From UBA57 sp013378375 (GTDB lineage Archaea; Thermoproteota; Nitrososphaeria; Nitrososphaerales; UBA57), in contig JACAFT010000019.1 of assembly GCA_013378375.1 (NCBI GenBank), positions 1 to 19,714 on the forward strand: a DNA stretch of 19,714 bases. The letters run 5' to 3'. The position numbers were made by a program, and so were the translations under genes. Every line of letters starts with the position of its first letter. The first letter of the stretch is position 1. The notes under the pieces are model-generated. The model was not told the DNA's origin, made no database searches, and saw only the letters and a list, made by a program, of their open reading frames with translations. Shown here piece after piece: positions 7,707 through 13,964 of this stretch.

Positions 7707-7940
7707 TTATTTATTTTCTATAGCAACTTCTACAATAGAAACTAGAAAATCGTCATAACCAGATCTAATTAATACTGTGTTAAAATTGCTAAATCGTTGA
7801 TCAGTTGAATCATTAAAATTATATCTTCCCATTAATGGTTCAGATACTTTATCTTTATAATCTAATGCCATAGTAGCACCAATTGCAAAAATTAATAGAA
7901 ATGCAGTAACAACCGATATATTTCGTCTGTATGGTTTCAT
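7707..7940 (-). CDS. Small exported or membrane-anchored protein, unknown function
   Basis: The 77-residue product has a basic N-terminus (MKPYRRN) followed by a single hydrophobic segment SVVTAFLLIFAIGATMAL (residues 9-26), typical of a signal anchor or signal peptide. The remaining 50 residues are hydrophilic and would face outside. I find no lipobox Cys and no known domain. The upstream region on the minus strand is an extended TATATA-type AT tract, which gives a promoter but no clear single TATA box. It is divergent from the wHTH gene at 8021. Confidence 0.65.
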   Translation of the reverse strand: MKPYRRNISVVTAFLLIFAIGATMALDYKDKVSEPLMGRYNFNDSTDQRFSNFNTVLIRSGYDDFLVSIVEVAIENK

Positions 7941-7991
7941 AATTAGTATTATATAATATATCTATATATAATATGAAGATAATTATCGTTA

Positions 7992-8002
7992 TTGGTTACC
8001 AA
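7992..8002. promoter_or_regulatory. Short inverted repeat upstream of the wHTH gene
   Basis: TTGG-TTA-CCAA is a perfect dyad ending 18 bp before the ATG at 8021, over the expected promoter region. A dyad here could be an operator for the regulator itself; this is inference from position only. Confidence 0.25.
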
Positions 8003-8020
8003 CTTTGGAAGTAATAATTT

Positions 8021-8392
8021 ATGATTATAGAAGATGAAAAAAAGAAAAAAGCAATTATATCTGCGTTGTTAGATGAATATTCAAGAAAAATTCTTTTTTC
8101 AACAATAGTTAATTCAAAATCAGTGACCGATATTATGCGTGAACAAGGTATTCCAATGACTTCCACATATAGAAAAGTTAAGGTATTAATAGATAACAAT
8201 CTAATGGTAGTGGAGAAATCATTGTTAACTGAAGAAGGAAAAAGATACTATTTGTATCGAAGTAAAATAAAGAATGCTTCTCTTATTTTTGAAGATGGAG
8301 ATCTTATAGTCGATGTTACTACTAATCTTAAAGAAAAGCCAGAAGATAAATTAATGCGTAATTTTGTTAATATAAAGGAGGCTCGAGAATAA
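8021..8392 (+). CDS. Winged-helix transcriptional regulator (ArsR/TrmB-like)
   Basis: This 123-residue protein begins with a charged stretch and a first helix (ALLDEYSRKILFSTIVNSKS). The HTH follows in SVTDIMREQGIPMTSTYRKV and KVLIDNNLMVVEKSLLTEEG, then a wing strand YYLYRSKIKN. The PMTSTYRKVKVL recognition helix is typical of archaeal wHTH proteins. The C-terminal 40 residues carry strands and a basic tail. It overlaps the next gene by one base (TAATG) and the pair is a recognised archaeal arrangement of a wHTH with a small three-helix membrane protein, suggesting membrane-linked sensing. A strong GGAGG at 8377-8381 inside its end serves the next gene. Confidence 0.82.
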   Translation: MIIEDEKKKKAIISALLDEYSRKILFSTIVNSKSVTDIMREQGIPMTSTYRKVKVLIDNNLMVVEKSLLTEEGKRYYLYRSKIKNASLIFEDGDLIVDVTTNLKEKPEDKLMRNFVNIKEARE

Positions 8393-8670
8393 TGGAATTT
8401 GAATTATTATTACTAAGAATTCTAAAAACTCTTGTTGTAATCTTGGGCTCGGTTCTAATTTATCTTAGTTCAAAATCATACCGTAAAACGAAAGGAAAAA
8501 ATATGTTATTTTTAGCAATTGGATTTGCCATAATGACTATTGGATCAGTATTGGCAGGTTTATCTTTTGAATTATTAGGACTATCTCTACGTCAAGTAAG
8601 CATTGTAGAAACAATAATGATTGTAATTGGGTTTATGATGTTACTATATTCAGTTTATGGAATAGATTGA
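8392..8670 (+). CDS. Three-helix membrane protein paired with a wHTH regulator (DUF7521-like)
   Basis: The 92-residue product has three hydrophobic helices (about 5-27, 36-56 and 71-90) joined by a basic loop SSKSYRKTKGKN, which places that loop in the cytoplasm. Length and helix layout fit the small membrane proteins (DUF7521 in haloarchaea) that sit directly behind a wHTH gene. The ATG overlaps the upstream stop as TAATG and is preceded by GGAGG at ten bases, so translation is both coupled and Shine-Dalgarno driven. It may tether or sense for the regulator; the role is inferred from linkage. The 3' end overlaps the convergent YciI-like gene by 16 bp. Confidence 0.75.
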   Translation: MEFELLLLRILKTLVVILGSVLIYLSSKSYRKTKGKNMLFLAIGFAIMTIGSVLAGLSFELLGLSLRQVSIVETIMIVIGFMMLLYSVYGID

Positions 8671-8939
8671 GGATCAAATACCCCATATTCCAATATATCG
8701 AATTCTCGAACGTTATTGATTATATATGGGTCATTCTTTGCAATTTCAAGTGCTCTATCGTAATTTAAAGTATAAACGACAATCAACCCTCCGCTACCGT
8801 TTTTATATCTGCCAGCAATAATTAATTCGCCATTTTCATGTATACCTCTTAAATATTCTAAATGAGGTGGTCTGTGAATATTCATTATTTCAATGCTGGA
8901 TATTTGTTTTTGCAATATTGCATAATACTCTTTAGTCAT
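8655..8939 (-). CDS. YciI-like (YCII) domain protein
   Basis: The 94-residue protein is a single YCII domain: residues 23-30 RPPHLEYL carry the conserved His, followed by NGELIIAGRYKNGSGGLIVV, corresponding to the family G-x-x-x-x-aGp...GG motif, then the helix DRALEIAKNDPYI and the final strand EFDILEYGVFDP. YCII proteins form ferredoxin-like dimers; some act in dechlorination or muconolactone-isomerase-like chemistry, but most have no assigned reaction. It is cytoplasmic. It is divergent from nadE (52 bp between starts) and convergent with the three-helix protein gene, so it is transcribed alone. Confidence 0.82.
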   Translation of the reverse strand: MTKEYYAILQKQISSIEIMNIHRPPHLEYLRGIHENGELIIAGRYKNGSGGLIVVYTLNYDRALEIAKNDPYIINNVREFDILEYGVFDPQSIP

Positions 8940-8991
8940 ACTCTATGAATGCAATAATTAATCTTAAATGATTCTACTGTAAATTAATTAT

Positions 8992-9765
8992 GTGTCATAT
9001 AATCCTGAAGATTACGATTATTCAATAATAATCAAAAAAATTGAAAAATTTGTATTACAAAAAGTAATGGAATCAAATTCAAATGGAATAGTAATTGGAT
9101 TGAGTGGAGGAATTGATTCAAGCGTTTGTTTAGGATTGGCGTCTAGATCAATACCAAAACATAATATCTTGGGATTGATTATGCCCATGGAAGGAATAAC
9201 TCCTGAAGAAGATGAAATAGATGCAATAGATCTTGCTAAACAATTCAATGTTGAATACAGAATAATAAAATTAAACAAAATTTCTCAGGAATATATGAAA
9301 AAATTAAATAAACATAAAATCGCACAAGGAAATTTATTAGCACGAATACGAATGTCAATTTTATATTATCATGCAAATTTATTAAATAGAATAGTAATCG
9401 GGACTGGTGATAAAAGTGAATATATGTTGGGTTATTTCACAAAATTTGGTGATGGAGCTGCAGACATAGCTCCGATTGCAGATTTATTTAAAACACAAGT
9501 TCGTATACTGTCAAAAAAATTAGAAATTTCACATAAAATAACAAATAAAAAAAGCGGTCCCAGACTATGGGAAAATCATAATGCCGAAGATGAATTACAA
9601 ATGACATATGAAGATGTTGATAAATTATTATATTCCTTAATTACAAATAATTTAGACGAAGAACATCTTTCAAAACAAAAATTAAAATTTATTAAATTAA
9701 TTAATAAAAGAATTAAAGATAATAAACATAAAAAAGAATTACCAGAAATATGTAAAATTAATTAA
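8992..9765 (+). CDS. nadE: NH3-dependent NAD+ synthetase (GTG start)
   Basis: NadE adenylates nicotinic acid adenine dinucleotide and amidates it with ammonia to give NAD+. The 257-residue protein has the N-type ATP-pyrophosphatase loop SGGIDSS at residues 38-44, then GLIMPMEGITPEEDEIDAI, the helix NLLARIRMSILYYHAN, the adenylate-binding GTGDKSEYMLGYFTKFGDGA and DIAPIADLFKTQVR. There is no glutaminase domain, so it uses free ammonia or an external glutaminase. The start is GTG; an overlapping ATG two bases earlier is out of frame. CTTAAATG at about 8963-8970 is a TATA-like element at leaderless distance. The stop codon directly abuts the stop of the convergent AbrB-like gene. Confidence 0.94.
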   Translation: MSYNPEDYDYSIIIKKIEKFVLQKVMESNSNGIVIGLSGGIDSSVCLGLASRSIPKHNILGLIMPMEGITPEEDEIDAIDLAKQFNVEYRIIKLNKISQEYMKKLNKHKIAQGNLLARIRMSILYYHANLLNRIVIGTGDKSEYMLGYFTKFGDGAADIAPIADLFKTQVRILSKKLEISHKITNKKSGPRLWENHNAEDELQMTYEDVDKLLYSLITNNLDEEHLSKQKLKFIKLINKRIKDNKHKKELPEICKIN

Positions 9766-9993
9766 TTATAGATTTAAACCCATTTTACGAGCTAGAATTT
9801 TTGCTTTTTGTAAAAATGAGGATTGTTCTTCTTGATCAATCGAGGCTGTTTTTTGTAGAATTATTGCTTCGTCTGAAGCAAGGACAAATAATTTATGTCC
9901 AGGTTCAAGAGCAAGTTTATTTCTTATATCAACTGGAATTATAACTTGACCTTTAGTTGATAATTTCGTAGTATCGATTGATATATTCGACAT
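9766..9993 (-). CDS. AbrB/SpoVT-type DNA-binding protein
   Basis: From ATG at 9993 the product is 75 residues. The swapped-hairpin AbrB domain is clear at residues 6-45: DTTKLSTKGQVIIPVDIRNK then LALEPGHKLFVLASDEAIIL. The STKGQVIIP motif is diagnostic. The C-terminal 25 residues form a charged helix ending KILARKMGLNL. The frame is open for 12 more codons upstream (to 10029) but those residues are outside the family and an AT-rich promoter-like element lies there. It may be a transcription factor or an antitoxin; no toxin gene is adjacent, so a chromosomal regulator is more likely. Confidence 0.88.
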   Translation of the reverse strand: MSNISIDTTKLSTKGQVIIPVDIRNKLALEPGHKLFVLASDEAIILQKTASIDQEEQSSFLQKAKILARKMGLNL

Positions 9994-10104
9994 ATTTTCA
10001 AATACAATATTTAGACATATTGAGAACATAACAAAATATTATTTACTTTTAGGTCAAGCAAATTACGTCAAGTTTGATAAATTGTGCTACAACATCTATA
10101 AAGC

Positions 10105-10338
10105 ATGGGAAGAATAACCACAATATTCACTATATGGATAGTAGGATTCTTAGTCGGGTTTATTGGATGGCTTGTTTATCCACAAATATCTGCGTTACTT
10201 GTAACATTTGTACCAATGATATTCAGTATTTTTGATACGCAAATCACAAATGCAGCTTTAGTGGGTCTTACAACATCAATAATTTCAGTAATAGCTGTTC
10301 TATTATGGGCGAATAAAACTCAAGATAATCGATTCTAA
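10105..10338 (+). CDS. Small two-helix membrane protein, unknown function
   Basis: The 77-residue protein consists of two long hydrophobic segments (about residues 7-40, with a Gly/Trp-rich GFLVGFIGWLVYP, and 50-69) and a short hydrophilic tail NKTQDNRF. No known family is recognised. TTTGATAAATTG at about 10073-10084 lies roughly 25 bp upstream of the ATG and is a plausible TATA box for a leaderless transcript. It is divergent from the AbrB-like gene and separated from the SDR gene, which has its own TATA box. Confidence 0.65.
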   Translation: MGRITTIFTIWIVGFLVGFIGWLVYPQISALLVTFVPMIFSIFDTQITNAALVGLTTSIISVIAVLLWANKTQDNRF

Positions 10339-10368
10339 TTATTTAATTCTAAATTAGATCTTTACACA

Positions 10369-10379
10369 GTTTATAAATC
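10369..10379 (+). promoter_or_regulatory. TATA box of the SDR / PIN-metallopeptidase operon
   Basis: GTTTATAAATC lies about 30 bp upstream of the ATG at 10404, at the position expected for a leaderless archaeal mRNA. It is the only strong promoter-like element ahead of the two overlapping genes. Confidence 0.55.
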
Positions 10380-10403
10380 ATAATATCAAAGTTTTAGATT
10401 ATT

Positions 10404-11255
10404 ATGGAAAAAAATGTCCTAATAACCGGAATAACGTCTGGAATTGGAACTGAAATAGCAATTGGAATGGCTAAAAATAATTATATAATAAATTTAGTTG
10501 CACGATCACTAGAATCAGGAAATAAAATTAAAGATAATATAATCAAATCTACTAACAATGATAAAATTAATGTTTACAAATGCGATTTATCATTGCAAAG
10601 TGAAATTCGAGAATTTGTTAGTGATTTCAAACAAAATAACAATGGATTGGATATTCTGATAAATAATGCAGGAATTCTTCCTAAAGATCGAATAATGACT
10701 AAAGAAGGAATAGAATTACAATTTGCAGTTAATTATATTGCTCCATTTTTATTATCTAGACTTTTATTAGATTTGTTAAAAACAAGCGCGCCATCAAGAA
10801 TAGTTAATACATCTTCAACAGCTCATTATTCAGGAAATCTTAATTCAAACGATTTTCAAAAATTAAACAAAAAGTATACTATGAGGGGTTGGAGAGCTTA
10901 TTTTGATACAAAATTAGCGATGACAATTGATACGCTAGAATTCGCAAAAACACTAGAAGGAACGGGCGTAACATGTAATGCAATCCATCCAGGTCTTGTT
11001 AATACAAACTTAGGAAGGCATATGACCCCTAGATTTATGAAGCCTTTTAATATAATACTTGGAATGTTTATTCTCTCTGCCAAAGATGGTGCAGCTCCAA
11101 TAATTAAAGCAGCATGTTCAAATGAATTTGATCAAATAACTGGTAAATTTTATCATAGATTTAGAGAAAGAAAACCATCAAAAAATGTATTTGATAATGA
11201 TTTAAATTTAAAATTACTCAAATATACTGAAAATATTACAAATATAGTGGGATGA
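10404..11255 (+). CDS. Short-chain dehydrogenase/reductase (retinol dehydrogenase-like)
   Basis: This 283-residue Rossmann enzyme carries the complete classical SDR set: TGITSGIG at residues 8-15, Arg34 after the second strand (favouring NADP(H)), CDLS at 60-63, NNAG at 87-90, the structural Asn110, the catalytic Ser138 (NTSST) and Tyr166-x3-Lys170 (AYFDTKLA), then HPGLVNTNLG. The layout, including the HPG motif and the long C-terminal region, is closest to retinol dehydrogenase/WW-oxidoreductase-like SDRs; the substrate cannot be read from sequence. Its stop overlaps the start of the next gene as ATGA, so the two are translationally coupled and probably functionally linked. Confidence 0.9.
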   Translation: MEKNVLITGITSGIGTEIAIGMAKNNYIINLVARSLESGNKIKDNIIKSTNNDKINVYKCDLSLQSEIREFVSDFKQNNNGLDILINNAGILPKDRIMTKEGIELQFAVNYIAPFLLSRLLLDLLKTSAPSRIVNTSSTAHYSGNLNSNDFQKLNKKYTMRGWRAYFDTKLAMTIDTLEFAKTLEGTGVTCNAIHPGLVNTNLGRHMTPRFMKPFNIILGMFILSAKDGAAPIIKAACSNEFDQITGKFYHRFRERKPSKNVFDNDLNLKLLKYTENITNIVG

Positions 11256-12139
11256 TATTTTTGACCAATACAATAGTGATTGATCATGATGTTATTGGTT
11301 GGGCGTATAAAAATATGCCAAAAATTAAAAGCCTATATGATAAAATATATTTAATAGGTAAAAATGGAGCACCTCCTGAACTAGTTAATGATAACATTAG
11401 TGACCTAACAATTGCAAGTTATTGTTTTCAAAATGAATGTGACCTAATAACAGGTGATAAAAAATCATATATTGAATGGTTTAATTCAAATAACAATGTT
11501 AAAAAATTAATTATTTCAAAATTTGATTATTGGTCTGAAGGACAAAGACCTATTTTATTAATACAAATAGAAAATGAAATTAATCAGAAACATGCTCTAT
11601 CTGATAATGTTATAATTTCAAAATCTTTGGTAAATTTACCAAAACGATTTAAAACCAAAGTAATTTCAATGCTCAATAAATCATTAGATAAATTCCCTGA
11701 ACTATCTGATAAAAGAATAACAATAGGTACAACACATGCTAATGACGGAAATGCCGAATTTGATTATGCAATTGGAATAGGAAATATAAGAGGAAATATT
11801 AAAGGAATAACATATAATACATTCACAATCAGATTAAATCCTAGAAGATTAACTTATTTTACTATTGGACATGAATTGACACATTTAGTACAATTCATGG
11901 GAAAAATTCCACAAGGTGAAAGATCTGCAGATTTATACACATTGGCACGATCAACATTATTTCTAGATGAGCCTCCATGTTATCTAAAAATACCAAAGAA
12001 ATTACAAAACTATTGGGAAGAAAATGCAGAATCAATACACAAAATCTGTAAAGATTCATTAGAATACAAGAAAGAACACAGAAATTATTTAAAATGGGCT
12101 GAAAATAATTTAGCAAAAATAAAAATTAAAACTGAATAA
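11252..12139 (+). CDS. PIN-like nuclease domain fused to an HExxH metallopeptidase-like domain
   Basis: The 295-residue protein looks like two domains. Residues 7-80 resemble a Mut7-C/PIN_5-type PIN fold: IVIDHDVIGW (Asp11, Asp13), then DNISDLTIASYCFQNECDLI with Asp47 and Asp51, and ITGD ending in Asp69; these acidic residues could bind Mg for RNase activity. After a linker, residues 204-233 contain TIGHELTHLVQ (His207, Glu208, His211), a zinc-peptidase motif, followed by GERSADLYTLAR with Glu223 or Asp227 as a possible third ligand, as in DUF4157-like zincins. No signal peptide or membrane helix is seen, so it should be cytoplasmic. It overlaps the SDR stop by four bases (ATGA) and is followed by a strong hairpin. 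I know no named family with this combination; the PIN call is weaker than the HExxH call. Confidence 0.75.
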   Translation: MIFLTNTIVIDHDVIGWAYKNMPKIKSLYDKIYLIGKNGAPPELVNDNISDLTIASYCFQNECDLITGDKKSYIEWFNSNNNVKKLIISKFDYWSEGQRPILLIQIENEINQKHALSDNVIISKSLVNLPKRFKTKVISMLNKSLDKFPELSDKRITIGTTHANDGNAEFDYAIGIGNIRGNIKGITYNTFTIRLNPRRLTYFTIGHELTHLVQFMGKIPQGERSADLYTLARSTLFLDEPPCYLKIPKKLQNYWEENAESIHKICKDSLEYKKEHRNYLKWAENNLAKIKIKTE

Positions 12140-12145
12140 TTTAGA

Positions 12146-12174
12146 GGACCCCTTACCTAAATGATTAGGGGTCC
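12146..12174. terminator. Strong GC-rich hairpin just after the PIN/metallopeptidase gene
   Basis: GGACCCCT at 12146-12153 pairs perfectly with AGGGGTCC at 12167-12174 across a 13-base loop. An alternative inner pairing CCTAA/TTAGG (12156-12160 with 12165-12169) exists. The hairpin begins seven bases after the stop codon and is not followed by a T-run, so it could be a transcript-end protector, an attenuating structure or part of a small RNA rather than a classical terminator. Confidence 0.5.
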
Positions 12175-12316
12175 AAATCGAACCATGTGAACCATAGATG
12201 AGAATTATCTAAAATGATCCGATGACAATGAATTTAATTTTTAGTATATAATACATGATGATGATTATCACGAGTGGCAACCAAAAGATATTATATAATA
12301 TTGATAGGATTATTGT

Positions 12317-12601
12317 CTATTTAGGATATAATAATTTATTTGCGCGCTCAATTTCTAATTCAAATTGATCTTCAGTTATAATAGACATCAATATGACAAC
12401 AATAATTTTATTATTTGATATAAATGAATCAAACTTTTCAATAGACCACCCTGCACCAGACAATATATTCAACTCTTTTTCTACTTTTGATTCAGAACCG
12501 GAAATAATTTTATAAGCAACTTCATCATCATATTCTTCTTCATCATATTCATCATCTTCATATTCCTCATCAACAGAGTCTTCATTATCATCTATTATCA
12601 T
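12317..12601 (-). CDS. Small protein with a strongly acidic N-terminus and a DUF4177-like domain
   Basis: The 94-residue product opens with about 28 residues made almost only of Asp, Glu and Tyr (EEYEDDEYDEEEYDDE). The rest, from residue 29, reads VAYKIISGSESKVEKELNIL then SGAGWSIEKFDSF and IIVVILMSI, matching the style of DUF4177 proteins (a short beta-alpha-beta with a conserved LN..GW). Function unknown. The acidic tail may be a flexible charge patch for binding a basic partner such as a DNA- or RNA-binding protein. The gene is divergent from the 12637 gene with only 35 bp between starts, so they share a control region. Confidence 0.7.
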   Translation of the reverse strand: MIIDDNEDSVDEEYEDDEYDEEEYDDEVAYKIISGSESKVEKELNILSGAGWSIEKFDSFISNNKIIVVILMSIITEDQFELEIERANKLLYPK

Positions 12602-12636
12602 AATATTGATATTATCAATTATACCGATATATAGTT

Positions 12637-12870
12637 ATGTCAGCATTCCAAGAAATAGAAATTCATAAAAATGAACTAAAAATATTAATCAATGAATCTA
12701 AAAAAAATGGTAAAAATGTAGAAAAAGCTGAGAAGATATATACAGAATTAGTAAATATGATTGAAATTTGGAAAAATACACATAATATTTCAGAATTTAG
12801 TAACGAAGATCTTGTTGAAATTTTTAATACTGCAAACTTAATTATTAAACGAGCAAAACAATTTATTTAA
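12637..12870 (+). CDS. Small all-helical protein, unknown function
   Basis: The 77-residue product is rich in Lys, Glu, Ile and Asn with heptad-like spacing in residues 5-45 (EIEIHKNELKILINESKK then VEKAEKIYTELVNMIEIW), suggesting a helical hairpin or coiled coil, and a second helix at 55-77. There are no Cys, no membrane segment and no known motif. A TATA-like CGATATATAG lies at about 12624-12633, unusually close to the ATG, so the promoter position is uncertain. A possible operon partner starts 20 bp downstream. Confidence 0.6.
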   Translation: MSAFQEIEIHKNELKILINESKKNGKNVEKAEKIYTELVNMIEIWKNTHNISEFSNEDLVEIFNTANLIIKRAKQFI

Positions 12871-12890
12871 TAATTAGAAGTGAAGATAAT

Positions 12891-13190
12891 TTGAAAAATT
12901 TATCAAATAGAATAAAAAATATGCAAAGGAAATTACTACTATACACCATGATATCTTTTTTTTTATTCATTATATTTGATTATTTTAAAATATTTCCATA
13001 TGGTATTGGAAGAATACCAATTCAACCTGAATCAGCAATTCCTGGTATAAAATATCTATATGCAATTGGTTTTTCTTATATTTTTGGAATAATAATGTTA
13101 ATTATTAAACCAAAAAGAACTGTTATGTTTCTATTAGCGATTCCACCCATTAAATTAATTTATAAAATTATTAAAAAAATATTTAAATAA
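12891..13190 (+). CDS. Two-helix membrane protein, unknown function
   Basis: The frame starts with TTG at 12891 (99 residues); an in-frame ATG at 12921 is an alternative start giving 89. Two hydrophobic helices are visible (about residues 15-36 and 55-75), separated by an IGRIPIQPESAIPGIKYL loop, and a third amphipathic, Lys-rich segment ends the protein (LIYKIIKKIFK). No family is recognised. A weak GAAGTGAAG precedes the TTG. It probably belongs to the transcript of the upstream helical protein. Confidence 0.55.
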   Translation: MKNLSNRIKNMQRKLLLYTMISFFLFIIFDYFKIFPYGIGRIPIQPESAIPGIKYLYAIGFSYIFGIIMLIIKPKRTVMFLLAIPPIKLIYKIIKKIFK

Positions 13191-13204
13191 TAAAAATATA
13201 TTTG

Positions 13205-13420
13205 TCACTTTTTAATAGTTATTTTTACAATTTTAGCTGCAATTGGAGCAACAATCAATGCTATTGGAAATGACACAATTAATCCAATGATAAATGACGA
13301 AAACCAAATATTAAAAAAATCAGGAACAAATCCTATAGATACGTATGTCATTACAAGTGACATTACAAAAGACATCATAAATGCCATAATTCCTCCAAAT
13401 AATATATCTGATGTATTCAT
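13205..13420 (-). CDS. DUF2798-like membrane protein
   Basis: From the ATG at 13420 the product has 71 residues with two helices: ILFGGIMAFMMSFVMSLVMT and, after a FFNIWFSSF turn, IGLIVSFPIALIVAPIAAKIV. The W-x2-S-F-x2-G-x3-SFPIA-x4-P pattern is that of DUF2798, a small bacterial and archaeal membrane family of unknown function. The start overlaps the stop of the zinc-ribbon gene by one base (TAATG), which favours 13420 over the in-frame ATG at 13450. The pair is therefore translationally coupled. Confidence 0.7.
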   Translation of the reverse strand: MNTSDILFGGIMAFMMSFVMSLVMTYVSIGFVPDFFNIWFSSFIIGLIVSFPIALIVAPIAAKIVKITIKK

Positions 13421-13662
13421 TATCCAAGAAACACTCCACATTGAAAACAAAATCTATGAATTTTCTCTACCTTAGTATTACAATTATGACAAAAGATATT
13501 ATCTTTTTGTAAGATACTTTCTGGATCTCGTCGAATTTCATTTTTTTCTCTAGCTATTTCTAATTCTCTATTAAGTGAAATTATCAATCTTGTATCACCT
13601 AATTTTTTTGCTATTCTTATTTTGTTCAATACCTCAATTTCATCAGGTTCTATTTCATCCAT
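13420..13662 (-). CDS. Small protein with helical N-terminus and C-terminal zinc ribbon
   Basis: From the ATG at 13662 the product has 80 residues. Residues 1-50 are charged and helical (PDEIEVLNKIRIAKKLGDTR and LIISLNRELEIAREKNEI); residues about 58-80 form a zinc ribbon, CHNCNTKVEKIHRFCFQCGV, with two CxxC knuckles. The frame remains open upstream to 13770, but that part is hydrophobic and Cys-scattered and overlaps the next gene's end, so the shorter form is chosen; an AT-rich CTATAATTA precedes it. It overlaps the DUF2798-like gene by one base. Likely a small adaptor or nucleic-acid-binding protein; the role is unknown. Confidence 0.7.
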   Translation of the reverse strand: MDEIEPDEIEVLNKIRIAKKLGDTRLIISLNRELEIAREKNEIRRDPESILQKDNIFCHNCNTKVEKIHRFCFQCGVFLG

Positions 13663-13715
13663 ATATTTACAAATAATTATAGTAAAGCTTACACATAAAA
13701 ATTTATTATAAAAAT

Positions 13716-13916
13716 TTACCAAAGAATTGGAAACATAATGGTGCTTAAAAATAATAAAAGTACAAACCAAGCAATAATTGATTTATAAATTGGATTGGAT
13801 TTATTCAATACTTGTATATCAAAACTTTTACATCTTGGACAAAATTGATCAAATATTATATCAGTTTTTAATTCCATTTCAGAAAATTCTAATTCACAAC
13901 TATTACATTTTAACAT
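13716..13916 (-). CDS. Zinc-ribbon protein with C-terminal membrane helix
   Basis: The 66-residue product has an N-terminal zinc ribbon (LKCNSCELEFSEME with CxxC, then QFCPRCKSFDIQVL with CxxC) and a single C-terminal helix IIAWFVLLLFLSTIMFPIL (about residues 47-65), so it is a tail-anchored protein with a cytoplasmic ribbon. No named family is certain. It is divergent from the amidotransferase gene and the TATA element at 13940-13947 lies about 25 bp upstream, consistent with leaderless transcription. Confidence 0.7.
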   Translation of the reverse strand: MLKCNSCELEFSEMELKTDIIFDQFCPRCKSFDIQVLNKSNPIYKSIIAWFVLLLFLSTIMFPILW

Positions 13917-13935
13917 ATAATCTTTGAACCTAAGA

Positions 13936-13950
13936 TTATTATATAAAAAT
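13936..13950. promoter_or_regulatory. Shared bidirectional TATA element
   Basis: The core TATATAAA (13940-13947) lies about 27 bp from the minus-strand start at 13916 and about 22 bp from the plus-strand start at 13965. Only 48 bp separate the two start codons, and no second TATA-like box is present, so this AT palindrome probably serves both divergent genes. Confidence 0.45.
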
Positions 13951-13964
13951 TCAACATTATACGT

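Noticed and set aside
12255..12264. ATGATGATGA, similar to a C box of C/D small RNA
   Set aside because: No D box (CTGA) at a suitable distance and no terminal stem.
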